61,741 bases of DNA from Pseudozyma flocculosa PF-1 (GCF_000417875.1 NW_006920890.1:1-61741); one strand, 5' to 3'; positions 10,937 to 22,409 are shown, counted from the stretch's first letter. Notes: generated from the sequence alone by a model not told the origin. A program made the numbers and translations.

Positions 10937-13540
10937 ATGTCTTCGAGTCGCCATCCCGAACACGAAACTCGCACCGCCACAGCCGGTCGCAGCGGCGGCA
11001 GCTCCGCACACCGACACCACCCCCGCGACAGTGACAATGATCCTGACCCTCGATCCGACCACGACCACCGCCATCACCGACATGAACACCGATCCTCGAG
11101 CCGCAAGCGCAGCCCAGATCCGCACGATGACCGCGACCGCGACCGCGACCGCAAGTCTTCCCGCTCGCACCGCCACGCAGATCGCAGCACCCACCACGAC
11201 ACCCACACCCGCGATGAGGGCACCAGCAGACGGCACCGCGACCATCACCATCGGGACAGGGACGCAGATCGAAGCTCGCATCGCCATTCCACCAGCTCCT
11301 CTAAGCGGAGGGAGACTTCCGAGGAGCGTCGCGAGCGAAAGGCCGCCAAGCGCGCAAAGCGCCGGAGGGAGCTCGACGAGTACAAGCTCGACGACGACGA
11401 CGAAGACTCGGCCGTCGCCCAACGCACCGCTGCAGCCGAGCTCATGATGTACAGCGCAGAGGACAACCCCTTCAACGACGCCAACCTCGGACAGAAGTTC
11501 ACCTGGGGCAAAAAGGAAGAAAAGGATCGCAAGCTCGGCCTCTCAAAGAGGGAGGCCGAGCTCAGAGACGCGCAGCGCAGGCAAGAAGCCATGGCAGAGA
11601 TCGAAAAGCTCAATGCCAAACGCGCAGAGAGGGAGAGGGAGGCGGCCATTCGCGAGGAAGAGGAGGCTCGCATGGCCCGCCTCGCCGAGTCCGCCCAGAT
11701 GGCAGAGTGGGTCGCCAAAGAAGACGACTTCTACCTCGAGCAGTCCAAGCGACGCGCCGCCATCCGGATCAGGGAGAATCGCGCCAAACCCATCGACATC
11801 CTCAGCATCAACCTCAAGTGGGCGGACCCCCACCTCGGTCACCGCAATGCGGGCAAGGCAGCGCAGCTCAACACGAGCGAGGCTCAGGACGTGGCCGAAG
11901 ACGCCGACGATGTCGTCGACGACGACGATGACGACGATGACGAGGCTGGCCTCGAGATCGACCTGGAGGAGCCGTACAACATCTTTGAGGTGAGCCCGAT
12001 GATGACGCACCCACGGATGTGCGAACGAGACCAGTCAGCCCCGAGCAGCCCCGTGCTAAAGTGATGCTGCCTCTGTTCCGGTCAGAATCTCACCTTGGAA
12101 GAGACTCAAGAGCTCCATCAGGACGTCAAGATGTACCTCTCTTTGGAAAAAGTCGAGGCGAACCTCGAGTTCTGGCGGGTGAGTCCTACCGCCATGCAGT
12201 GCCCACGCCGCCGGGTGACGCGGAGGCTGACAGATCGACCCTGTGAATGCCGCGTCCCTCCCGCCGTATTGTCGCCGTTGCTCTCCAGTCGATGCTCATC
12301 GTGTGCGACGACAAGCTCGACGAGCTCAGGGAAGCCGCTGGTCAGGATGCGCCGGGTGGCAGCTTTGCGCCTGGCTCCCGCCTCGACGCCGCGGAAAAGA
12401 CCAAGATCAACGACATGCTCTCTGTCAAGTCGACCGACGAGCTCATGACGCTCCAAGAGCAGGTCCGCTCGAAGCTCGCGTCGGGCGAGCCAGTCGACGT
12501 CGAGTACTGGGAGCGGGTGCTCAAGTCCATCGTCGTATGGCGCGCAAAAGCCAAGCTGCGAGACATGCACGAGGTCGTGCTGTCCAACCGGATCGAGTAC
12601 CTCCAGCGAAAACAGAGGGACGAGGCGCTCCGTCAACAGAGGAACCTTCTCAGCCAGCTGGGCGACGACGCTGTCCGCGACCAGAAGGATGCCGACCGCA
12701 TCGCCGCGGTCGACCAGAGCCTCCAGGCAGAGCGGGACGCGGCCGAGGCGGCCGAGCTCGAGGGGCTGTACGATGCCGACGAGATGGAGCCGGAACCCGT
12801 CGACTACAGCAAGCTGCGCTACGACGACCGACAGCTGCCCGTCTACACTGTCGAAGAGGACCGGAAACGCATCGTCGAGGCGCGCAGGCGGGTCGTCGGG
12901 GCCGCCTTCATTCCCCGGGCTCGCGGCGACGACTCGATCGTAGGCGACGACGGCGATCCGGCCATGGCCATGTTCCGCAAGGAGGCCAACCGTGCGCTCG
13001 ACGTCGAGGAAGAGACGTTCAACGCCGACGAGAACCTGGCGCGCAGGGTCTACCAGTGGGAGGACAAGTACCGGCCGCGCAAGCCGCGCTACTTCAACCG
13101 GGTCCACACAGGCTACGAGTGGAACAAGTACAACCAGACCCACTACGATACCGACAATCCGCCGCCCAAGATTGTTCAGGGCTACAAGTTCAACATCTTT
13201 TACCCGGACCTCATCGACAAGAGCGTCGCGCCGACGTACAAGATCATCAAGGAGCCGGACAACCAGGATACGGTGCTTCTCAGGTTCACGGCGGGACCGC
13301 CGTACGAGGACATTGCGTTCCGCATCGTCAACCGAGAGTGGGAGTACTCGCATCGCCGCGGCTTCCGCAGCAGCTTTGATCGAGGCATCCTGCAGCTCTA
13401 CTGTGAGTGGCTGCTTTAAGCGTCGGCAGCGTTGCGAGAAAACGGCGGCACTGACGCTGACTGGTGCTTTGATCTGCCGTCGGCGGCGCGTTTCCCTGAC
13501 CTTGGCAGTCAACTTCAAGCGCCTTCGATATCGGAAGTAG
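10937..13540 (+). CDS. cactin homologue, spliceosome-associated
   Basis: Cactin family nuclear protein, associated with the spliceosome C complex in other eukaryotes. Exons join(10937..11989, 12086..12178, 12289..13402, 13509..13540), 763 aa, all phases consistent. The first ~150 residues are an Arg/Ser/Asp/His-rich tail (RDRDRDRK) typical of splicing factors. The cactin middle domain follows: YSAEDNPFNDANLGQKFTW, EDLEEPYNIFE-type acidic patch, FWRSMLIVCDDKL. The conserved C-terminal block runs from RYFNRVHTGYEWNKYNQTHY through KFNIFYPDLID to GILQLYFNFKRLRYRK and stop, with the last ten residues on a 32-nt exon. Exon 3 could instead start with a 9-nt micro-exon (IDP); direct joining to SMLIVCDD fits the family better. 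Its 3' end is 76 nt from the convergent ASA1 gene. Confidence 0.93.
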
Positions 13541-13616
13541 AGGCGGCCCCATGGGATGTTGCCGGCGCCAGCGATGCTGCTCCTTGCCGGAACGATGTCC
13601 GGTCCACGGTCCAGCT

Positions 13617-15123
13617 TCAAAATACGTGCCACAGCGAGATCTTGCCGTCCCTGCCACCGGCGGCGAGCGCCGACTGCGTTTGGCTGATTTCGAGCGGACG
13701 CCGCTGCGTGTCTTCCCCGCTGTGGTGTCCGAGGTCGTCTTCGACGTCGTCGTCTGAGTCGACGCCGGGCTGCTGCCCTCTGTGCTCGAAAAAGGCCAGC
13801 GTCTCGACCGTGTCGCGGTGGTAGTCGAGCGAGCCTAGCTCTTGCAGAGTCGCCGACGAGTGGAGGCGTATTCTGTTTTGTCTCGAGGTCGAGGAGATGG
13901 ATGCGGACAGGACAATATGGCGGCTTAGTCCTACCTCGCGCGTGGCCGCTAGTTCGTTGCGTGGCGGGACTGGCCGACTCACCTCCCGTCCCAGCCGGCG
14001 GCTGCGATGACCTTGTCGTCGTTGCGGACAGAGACAGCTGCACGTCCTGGTTTGCCAGTCTCGCTGATTAGGGGCTGGGTGTCGGCGTCCTGGAGACATC
14101 AAGGAGGGAAGCTCTGTCGGCGTTGGTACCGCATCGGTCGGGTGCGGCGTCATAGTGGACCTACCCAAATGCTGAAACGCGATATGCGATCGTCTGCGCC
14201 CACCGAGACGCCATGCTCGCCGTCGTCGGTCAGGGAGATATCCATGACTGGGGCCGCAGGTTGTGAGCACCGCATCCGTCGGTCGGTCAGTCAAGTCGCG
14301 GCAAGAGGGCGGGCGTGGCCGGAGAGTACGGGCGCGACTCACCCGACTCGGAATGAAGGCGGCGCTGCCACGCCAGCGTCCAGCCCGTTGGCTGGTCGTG
14401 GCTCCACAGCTTGACGTAGCCGTCCTCGTAGCCGACCAGGCAGGCGAGCGAGCCGTGCGGGGTTCGGCGTGGCCGCAAGAGGCGCAGCGACATGATGATG
14501 GGTTGGCGGTGGCCCGGCTTGGCAGCAATGTCGGGTTTGGACACGGCCTGGTGGATCCGGTTGCCGGTGGGGAGGTGGAACACGTCGAACCACGCCGCGT
14601 CGAGGGTGTGTGGCACGGCGATGAGCGCTTGGAAGGGAGGGTGGGTGTCGTCGTCGTCGATGGTGGTGGCGGCGTGCGCCGGTGGGTTTGTTAGCAGGAG
14701 GGAGAACCTGGCAAAGTTGAGCGCGTTGACCTCGAGCTGGCAGACGAGGGTGGGGGTTGGGAGTGACTGGACGAGGCGCGAGGGGATCGAGATGCTGTGG
14801 GGGGCGGTGTGATTGGGTATGGCTATGGCATCGGCGCCGGCGGCGGCGGCGGCACGGTGGCCGCGGTGTGTGTTGGCGAGGCGCCAGAGGGCGAGGCGGT
14901 TGTCTCTGCCATGGGTGATTGCGAGGTTGCCGTGGAGGTTTACGCCGAGGATGGAGTCGGAGTGCGGGGACCAGAAGGCGTGCTGGCGGTAGTGGTCGAG
15001 GTGGGTGACCGAGACGCGGCCGATTGCGTCGCCGGCGATGAGGAGCTGGGTGTGTGAGTCGACAAAGAGGTGCTGGATCGAGTGGGGCGAGTGATGGCGG
15101 AGGACCCAGAAGGGGGCGGGCAT
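13617..15123 (-). CDS. ASA1: ASA1-like WD-repeat protein
   Basis: WD40 protein of the ASTRA-associated protein 1/GNB1L family, tied in yeast to the Tra1-Tel2-Tti1 (ASTRA) assembly of PIKK kinases. Exons complement(13617..13872, 13983..14089, 14165..14247, 14343..15123), 408 aa. Start MPAPFWVLRHHSPHSIQHL resembles the family opening, followed by LLIAGDAIGRVSV. Later repeats: CLVGYEDGYVKLW, VSVGADDRISRFSIW, VIAAAGWDGRIRLH and GGRDGKISLWHVF at the very end. Three introns fall between blades, and the AG|A junction reconstructs GWDGRIRLH, strong support for the model. An acidic insertion (DSDDDVEDD) precedes the last blade. The ATG is only 373 nt from that of the divergent SDR. Confidence 0.85.
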
Positions 15124-15496
15124 CGGCACCGTTGCAACAGTGAGGATTATCGCTGGGAGGGCCCAAGGTGTGAGGGGTCGGGCCAAGGTGAGGAATGAGG
15201 TGGCGGTGGTGGTGGTTGGTGGGTCAGAGGCAACAAAGGTCGAGGCGGGCGAGGCAGCGTCAGTCTTTCGTGTTCTTACGAGCACAGAAACAAGAAAGGC
15301 GCCGAGTGTTGGCCTCCCTCCACACGCGTGGCATGCTGGTTGGCGGCCCCCTTTTGCAGGCGGCCATAACGTCGTTGTCGACGGCGTCGCGCGGCCCAAA
15401 GGCGAGAGAGAATCCATCCTCCAACCGCCCATCAACCATCCCGTTGGCACAAGCTCGATAGAAACCTGCCAGCCGACTTGGCAGCCATCCTCAATC
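15124..15496. other. divergent promoter region ASA1/SDR
   Basis: Shared upstream region with no gene and no obvious TATA box. Confidence 0.45.
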
Positions 15497-16946
15497 ATGT
15501 CCATCAACCGCATCACAAAGACCATCGTCGCCACCGGCGGCCACTCGGGCCTCGTGAGGGCCCGCTCGCTCCGCAGCCTCAACCGTCCTCTCTCCTCCGC
15601 CAACGATGCTGACTTTCATCTCAATCATTCCCCGCCTGCCTTGCCTCTCACCCCATCTCCATGGCCCCCCCTCCGCTTCAGGGCCTCGAGGCACTCAAGT
15701 CGCTGCTCAACTCACCCTACACCTCCACGACCAACTGCCACCTCATCCTCTTCGCCAGAGACCCATCGGCAGACCATTGTCAGAGGGCCAGGCGCGAGCT
15801 GCTCCAAAACGCCTCGGCATCCCCAGACAAGAGCCTCACCGTCGATCTGAGGCGCATGGTGAGCGTTCCGCGTCCCCAACGCCTTTCCAAGCCCCCTCGC
15901 CCTCTTTGGCCTCACGTACATGCGGCCATACCATCCCTTCGCGCTCACGGCCCATCTGAACATGTCCCTGCCATCCCGCACTCCAGGACCTCGCCTCGCT
16001 CGCCTCGGTCCGAACGGCCGCTGCTTCGCTCTGCAACGAGCTCAAACAGGCTCACGGCGGCCGCATCGATCTCCTCCTCCTCAACGCCGCCGTCGCAAAG
16101 TCGCAGAGGCTGCTGGTGCAAGATGATGACGACCACTCGGCCCACCCCGACCAGCTCAAGGACGCCCAGGCCCGGTACGAAATGACCGCCTGCGTCAACC
16201 ACGTCGCCCACCTCGTCCTTCTCAAGGAACTCGAGCCGGCCATACTCCGCTTCGCCTCACATCCAGCCTCCATGGCAGGCATCAGCCCTTCGCCGCCAAA
16301 GACGCGCATCGTCTTCACCGGCAGCGCCCTGCACCGCTCCGTCAAGGACACTGCCGCCCTCGACGACCTCTTCGCAGCATCCCAACACGAACGACCCGCC
16401 GCCGACTGGAGCCTGATGCGCTCGTACGGTCACTCAAAGTTCCTACAGATGCTCGGCATCCGCGCCTACCGTCGCAAGCTCGCCCAGACCCTCGAGCAGC
16501 ACGGCAAGTCGAGCCATCGGGCCGTCGACATCGTCGTGGTCCAGCCCGGCTTTGTGCCCTCGACTGGCCTGAGCCGAGAGACGGGGTGGCTCAGCAGGCT
16601 CGCCATGTCGTACATCTTGCCCCTCTTCCCCTTTGCCACTTCTCCAACGCAGGCCGGCTCCTGGATCGCAAGGGCTTGCTACGTTGACCTAGACCAGGAC
16701 GCTGCCACGGCCCAGACCCCGGCAGCCAGCCATGACGGCGACACGGACGGTGACGATGCAGACGGCTGGACGAGCAACGAGGGCACGGTCAGGGCGGCGC
16801 TGCTCGAAAAGGCCGGCCCAGATCAGGCTTTTGCCAGGCCGGACAAGAGGACAGCCGACGTGACGCTCCAGGACAAGTGGTGGCCCACGACCTGCGATTC
16901 CGCCGGCACTGGTCAGCCCGTGTCCCCTGCGGACCCCTTGGGCTGA
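15497..16946 (+). CDS. short-chain dehydrogenase/reductase, extended
   Basis: NAD(P)-dependent SDR of unknown substrate. Exons join(15497..15553, 15682..15858, 15987..16946), 397 aa. The dinucleotide motif TGGHSGLG (residues 13-20) is split by intron 1 between L19 and G20. Next come LLLNAA (the NAG-like motif), a Ser in FTGSALHRS and the catalytic YxxxK as SYGHSK (Tyr225, Lys229), then VVQPGFVPSTGLS, typical of the cofactor loop. At 397 aa it is longer than classical SDRs (about 250); the extra length lies in a loop before the catalytic Ser and in an Asp/Gly-rich C-terminal region. The closest feel is ketosteroid reductase or retinol-dehydrogenase-like fungal SDRs, but no substrate can be assigned. 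Stop is 46 nt from the convergent neighbour. Confidence 0.85.
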
Positions 16947-16992
16947 TCGCAACCTCAACCGCGCCGCAGCTAGGGCTAGATAGGACCCTGCG

Positions 16993-18419
16993 TCAATCGC
17001 CCTCGTCGAGGTCATTTCCGGTGCCGAGGACCGATCCTTCCCTTTCGAGCATCTGTGTGGCAAGCTGGAAGCCCTCGAGTTCGCCATCTTGCCTCTCTGC
17101 AATGTCCTCGGATGGTTCCCGCATCGAGGCGGACTGGTCTGGCCCGGGCAGGGTTGGCATCGGGGCGGGCGTGCCAGCCTCGGTGGCGGGTGTAAGGCCC
17201 CTGAATAGCGGTGTCGAGCCGCGTGCCAGGCTGGCATTTCGGCTGAACCGAGCGGACGGCTCCACTGACGTGAAGCGGCTCTGGGTCGAAGCGGCGCGCC
17301 CGTTGCGGCTGCTGGACGCCAGAGCCCCCGCGGCGACGGGAGCGACGGAGAGCTGGCGCCGCTCTTCGGTCTTTTTCTCGCCAAAGAGGTCGGGATGGTC
17401 GGAGATGTAGCGCTTTGTCGGCTCGACGACGAGGACGAGCAGCTTGCCAAAGATGCGGAAGCCGGCGTACTTGACCGACAGCCTGGGCTTCATCTTTTCT
17501 TCGTCGTCCTGGGTGATTTCAATGGCGTCGTTGTGGCCGGGTGAGTCGGCGAGACTCGCATCCTCGGCCTCGTCCTTGATCTGTACGGGCTCGTTGAGCC
17601 GACGCCGCTTGCTGCGCCTGGGCGCAGGCGCCTGGCCGTCGGGTTCGTCGTCGTAGACCGAGCCTCCGCGAAAGAGGGCTTCGACGCCTTGTTGGCCTGC
17701 GCTCTCGTCCTCATCGGACTCGTGCGGCAAGCGGGCGGGCTCTGCTGCGGGTCCGCGAGCGGGAGGCGGGCGAGGAGCGGAAGGTTCGACGAAGCCATCG
17801 TCGTCATCGTCGTCATCGACGTTTATGGGTGCGCTGGTGGCAGGTTCTGGCTTGACGGCGGCGAATTCGGCGGCGCTCTGTGGCGCGTGGGGGTTGCTGC
17901 TTCTGTGGGGGATGGGTGCGTGGACGTTGCCAGCTTCATCCTCGACCTTGACCTCGGAGAGCGACGGGTCCTGTGGGAACACGAGCGACTTTTCCTGGAG
18001 CAGCAGGCAGGCGGCGAGCCGAGAGTGACGGGGCGGAGGGGAAAGAGGCGGTGTGAGCTGACTTATGCGCGCGCAAGGATGATGGGGATAGGAGAGGGCG
18101 GGCGCACCTTGAGCAGAACGGCATGGCGGTCGTCCATTTTCCTGAAAAAGTAGGCCACCTGCCAGTCTTTTTCGCTGTAGACGTCGACTTTTTCCTTTTT
18201 GCTCATGTTTGCGATTGCGCCCTGCTTGTCTGCCTCTCTGCGCAGCTTTGGCATGATGCGCGACTTGAGGACGGCGAGGAGCATCTTGAGTATGTGCGGG
18301 TTGGCGTTGAACCAGTCGACGTGGCGGTGGTCGAGATAGAGGATGGTCTGGAGCACGGCGTAGGGCGAGGCACGGAGGTAGAAGACATTGCGCTGGGTGA
18401 ACTTGGACATGGACGACAT
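16993..18419 (-). CDS. unrecognised protein, likely nuclear
   Basis: Two exons, complement(16993..17994, 18108..18419), join in phase at AAG|GAA with a GTGCGC donor: 437 aa. I cannot name the family. The first ~105 residues look like a folded, conserved module rich in aromatic and hydrophobic residues (FYLRASPYAVLQTILYLDHR, KDWQVAYFFRKMDDRHAVLL). The middle is disordered: acidic runs (DDDDDDDG), Pro-rich, with a basic NLS-like RRSKRRRL at about residue 235. A second compact block near residue 275 reads KYAGFRIFGKLLVLVVEP, followed by a Ser/Arg-rich tail. Two islands joined by a charged, NLS-bearing linker suggest a nuclear scaffold or chromatin factor (inference). Divergent from the peptidase/PIG-H gene. 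Confidence 0.72.
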
Positions 18420-18832
18420 GGCGGCGACGGGCGTGGGTGTGTGGGCAGGTGGGGCGTGGTGCTGGATTTCTCGCTTGCCCGCGAATGCCACGGGTGTGCG
18501 CGGGAAGAGGATGGTGACGAGGAGACGTGGTGGTGGGGCAAAGGGGAAGGACGACGGGCGTACGACGAGAATCCAACATGGAGCGGCGTTGCCATCATTC
18601 CATCCATCCTCAGAGAGGGCGCATGCCTCCACCTCTGCTCAGCCCAACCTCGGAAGTCGGGTCAGCCAGAAGAAGCATCCATGCACGCAGACCAACAGCC
18701 GCGCGTTTGCAGTCACGGAACGCCGCCTTCCGTCTTGCCAGTTGGGGTCGCATCCTGAAAGCTGGCCCACCACCACCGCCACCACCACCACCACCACCAC
18801 CATCCCCGCGCCCCAGCACACCCTCGCACGCC
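18420..18832. other. divergent promoter region with CCA repeat
   Basis: Intergenic. Just upstream of the peptidase/PIG-H ATG lies a CCA/ACC triplet run (about 18767-18802). No gene seen. Confidence 0.5.
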
Positions 18833-21800
18833 ATGTCAAAGATGCCCGGCGCACAGGCCAAGACCGTCGCGCCCTACGGCACCTGGGACTCGCCCATCTC
18901 CACAGACAGCCTCGCACAGAAGCGCATCAGCTTCGGCGACCTCATCGTCGTCCCAGCCAACGACGACAAACCCGACGACCAACCCGAACTCATCTTTGTC
19001 GAAAACAGGCCACAGGAAAGGGGCAGGGCAGCCCTCGTACACACCACAGGCGGCGGTTCCATCGACGGCGCCCGCGACCTCACTGCGGGCAACCACAACG
19101 CCCGCTCCGGCGTCCACGAGTACGGCGGCGGCGCCGCAGCCCGTCTCGCAGACGGCTCCTTCCTCTTCACAGACTACAACCCCAAATCCTTCGACGTACT
19201 CAGAACCAGCCTCGACACCCAGCCGCACGTCGTCACCCCAGGTGAGCCCAGCCTCGTCCCTCTGCCGCGCTAGTACCAGCTCGACGGCATGACGTCCCGC
19301 TAACCTTATCCTGGTCTCGTGCTCCCCTTGGCCTTTTGCCCTCCCTCCGGTCGACACAGAAAACGCCGCTCACCGCTTTGCCGACTTTGGATCGCACCCG
19401 ACCGACCCCAACCTGGCGCTCGCAATCCTCGAAGACCACACCATCGATGAACCCAGCAAGGTCATCAACAGCCTCGTGTGCATCGACCTGTCAACCACGC
19501 CCGCCACCATCCACACACTGCGCGCCGGAAGGCAGGGTTCCCGCGACGCTACGACGAAGCCCGACGACGGCTCCGACCGCGACTTTTACACCTTCCCACG
19601 CTTCTCGCCAAACGGGAGGTACGTCGCCTGGATCTCGTGGCTCCATCCAAGCATGCCCTGGTGGGGAACCGAGCTCTGGATCGCCCACTTTCACCGGGAC
19701 GGTGACGGCGCGCCCACGCTCTCCCACGCCCAATCGGTCCGCGTCGGGCCCCAGGGCAAGGACGAGGCCCTGCAGCAGCCGGTCTGGGCGATTCCCCGCG
19801 ATCCGCTGCAGAAGTCCTCGGATCTGCTCTTCACCAGCGACGCCACCAACTTCAGCAACCTCTACAGCGTCCACGTCGACGGTGGCGAAGGCGACGAGGC
19901 TCAGCAGCGACTCAGCGTGTCCGAACCCAAGGCCATTCTGCCCGAGCCCGTCAAGAGAGACTTCAGCCCGCCTTGCTGGACCCTCAACAACTCGTCCTTC
20001 GTGCCACTGACCCCCGACCTCCTGGTAGTCACCCTGACAAAGGGCGCCAAGGACGCCATCGGCCTCATCAACCTCCGCAAGCCCCGCGTCATCCAGCTCG
20101 ACAGTCCCTTTGTCGCCGTCTCGCAGCTGCGTCGCTTGACCGCCACGTCCTTCGCTCTGGTCGTCACGCGCGACGACGAGCCCTCGACGCTGGTCACGGT
20201 CGACCTGCGCGGTCTTGCGGCCAGCGGCTACAAGGTGACCGACAGCAACATCCGGGTCATCAAGAGGAGCAGCGACATTGTCTTCGACGGCACAATCTCG
20301 AAGGACCTTCTCAGCGTTGGCGAGGAGATCGAGTTCCCGACCGAGCTGCCGGACGGTACGCCCTCAACCTCGCACGCCGTCATCTTCCCGCCCAAGAACC
20401 CGCGCTACACGGCACCTGCGGGCACCAGCCCACCGTGCATCTTCACCATCCACGGCGGCCCGACGAGCTCGGCACACTCCGGTCTCGCACTGGCAAACCA
20501 GTTCTGGACGTCGCGCGGCTGGATGGTGTGCTCTGTCAACTACGGAGGCAGCACCGGCTACGGGCGCGACTTCATGGACCGACTCTCGGGTCAGTGGGGC
20601 GTCGTCGACGTGCAGGACTGCATCTCTGCAGCCGAATACCTCGGATCCCCCGCGAGCGGCAGCAGCAAGCGTTTCAGCGAACTGTCGGCTGCCGAGGCCG
20701 ATGCGGTCCGCAGGCAGCTCAAGCAGGCACGTCGGGACCGAGCGTCTCTGACCGAGACCAAGACGAGCAATGGCTCGACGCAGGTCACTCTGCGAAACAC
20801 GGCTAGCACATGGAGCTGGATCGATCTGCTGGTCGCTGCAGGTGTGGCAACCTCCTTTGCGACTTCGCTGATCTCGCCGCTCGGTCGTCAGGTGGCTGCG
20901 GGCGGCGCGCTGGTATGGCTGTGGAACAAGCTGCGCCGCGTCGACAGCCAGACCCTCACCGTGATCCCATCCGTCGGGCTGCAGATCTCCACCACCCGAG
21001 GTCTCTCGCTGCCGTTTGCCCCGAGCCTACGCCTCTTCACGACCAAGAGCAGCCGCCTGATCCCACGCGACAGGATCCTAGACGTCTACGTGGGCGAAGG
21101 GTTCCGACGCTGGTCCGTCATCGACTACCTTGCCCTCGTCGAAAAGGATGGCAGGAGAGACGACGTCGAGAAGCCGGGCACAAGGGCCGGGAAAGTCGTC
21201 GACCTCTTTTCAGAACTCTCGCCGAGGCTCTCGGTCGTCGAAAAAGTCTATCGGACCATCTACCCGGCCCTCTTTGGCCAACAGGGCAAGGGTCTGGCAG
21301 AGTCGTCGTCGTCGTCGTCCAAGGGCAGGAAGAAGCGGCTGCCGCTGGCCGATCCGAACGCCATTGTCATCTCGGGTGGATCCGTGAGTCCAGCCTGGTC
21401 TGCGGATAACTCGACAACGTCGTTTGTCTGCCACTGACACGCTCTCCCCCTCTTTGGCGATCCTGACACTCGCTGGCACGCAGGCCGGCGGCTACACTGT
21501 GCTCCTCTCGCTCTGCCTGTCGCGGATCTTCTCGTCGGGCACATCGCGGTACGGCGTGGGCGACCTGAAGCTGCTCGCGGCCGACTCGCACAAGTTTGAG
21601 TCGCAGTATCCGTTCAAGCTGATCGGAGGTACGCCAGACGAGGTGCCGGACGTGTACAGGGACAGGTCGCCCATCTACCTCGCCGACCGGATCGAGGCGC
21701 CGCTCCTGGTCCAGCAGGGCACCGAGGACAAGGTCGTACCGCCCAACCAGAGCGAGGTCATTGTCGACAGCATCAGAAAGCGGGGCGGAAGGGTCGAGTA

Positions 21801-22063
21801 CCTCTTGTTCCAAGGCGAGGGCCACGGTGAGTCGAGCAGAAGTCGTAGGCCCGCCCTCGACGCAGAGCAGAAAAAAGGCGCGGCGCATGCTCCCGCAACT
21901 TTCATCCCGATGCTCACTACCCCGTGCTTGGTCCCGTACACGCGCCCCTGTGCCCTCGTCGCCGACAGGCTTCCGATCCGCCGACAACCAGAAGAAATCG
22001 CTGCAGGCCGAGCTGGACTGGTACAACGACGTCTTGCACCTCTCCCCCACCCAGGGCCAGTAG
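18833..22063 (+). CDS. S9 serine peptidase with inserted PIG-H/Gpi15 domain
   Basis: Domain-in-domain protein of 956 aa; exons join(18833..19241, 19360..21383, 21484..21826, 21969..22063). Residues ~1-480 are a propeller-like N-terminal half as in prolyl oligopeptidase-family dipeptidyl/acyl-aminopeptidases. The alpha/beta-hydrolase starts near 490, with the oxyanion HGGP at about 500, then GSTGYGRDF and GQWGVVDVQDCISAAEYL. The chain then enters a ~234-residue insert (about 565-798): a hydrophobic hairpin (~622-665), then a PIG-H domain (~666-776: LTVIPSVGLQIS, RLIPRDRILDVYVGEGFRRW, VIDYLALVEKDG, LSPRLSVVEKVYRTIYPALFG). It returns to the hydrolase at ADPNAIVISGGS|AGGYT. Triad by motif: Ser811, Asp893 (GTEDKVVPP), His925 (GEGHGFR). 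PIG-H is a subunit of GPI-GlcNAc transferase, the first step of GPI anchors. Exon 2 is one open frame, so both domains share one mRNA. Confidence 0.9.
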
Positions 22064-22409
22064 TAGTGCGGCCGCGCCTCGGGACAACCAGGCAGTACGG
22101 CCCGCCGCCGACACTCGGCGTTTTTGGCGGACCCAGAGCTTGCTCCGACGTCCATGCCGCCGCTGCAGCTTCCTCCATCGCAGTCAATCGGTAAGGGAGT
22201 GCAAGGGAGTGTGCCTCTGATTGTTCTTTGGTCGCGCGAAAGTAGTATACAAGGGAGTGTGATGCGGCTGGAATGGGAATGAAAGGAAAAGGGCGCACGG
22301 CACGGCCGCGTCAGACGACTGCGGCAACCGCGGCCGAGCCCGCAGCGCTCCCTCTGAGAGCGAGATGCGAGGTGCGCGCTGCAGAAGGGCCAGGACGGGC
22401 GCGCGTCGA
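22064..22409. other. convergent 3' intergenic
   Basis: Between the stop codons of the peptidase/PIG-H gene and the kinesin. No feature seen beyond presumed 3' UTRs. Confidence 0.45.

Noticed and set aside
12236..12288. 9-nt micro-exon (IDP) in cactin
   Set aside because: Splice sites exist and phase is kept, but direct joining gives FWRSMLIVCDD, which fits the family better.
12118..14043. 641-codon minus-strand frame across cactin and ASA1
   Set aside because: Antisense shadow of cactin: GC-rich codon bias leaves the complementary frame open; Arg/Leu/Val-rich with no domain.
20638..21345. PIG-H as an independent gene nested in an intron of the peptidase
   Set aside because: The frame is uninterrupted through both domains, no in-frame Met starts the PIG-H part, and no standard donor/acceptor pair flanks it.
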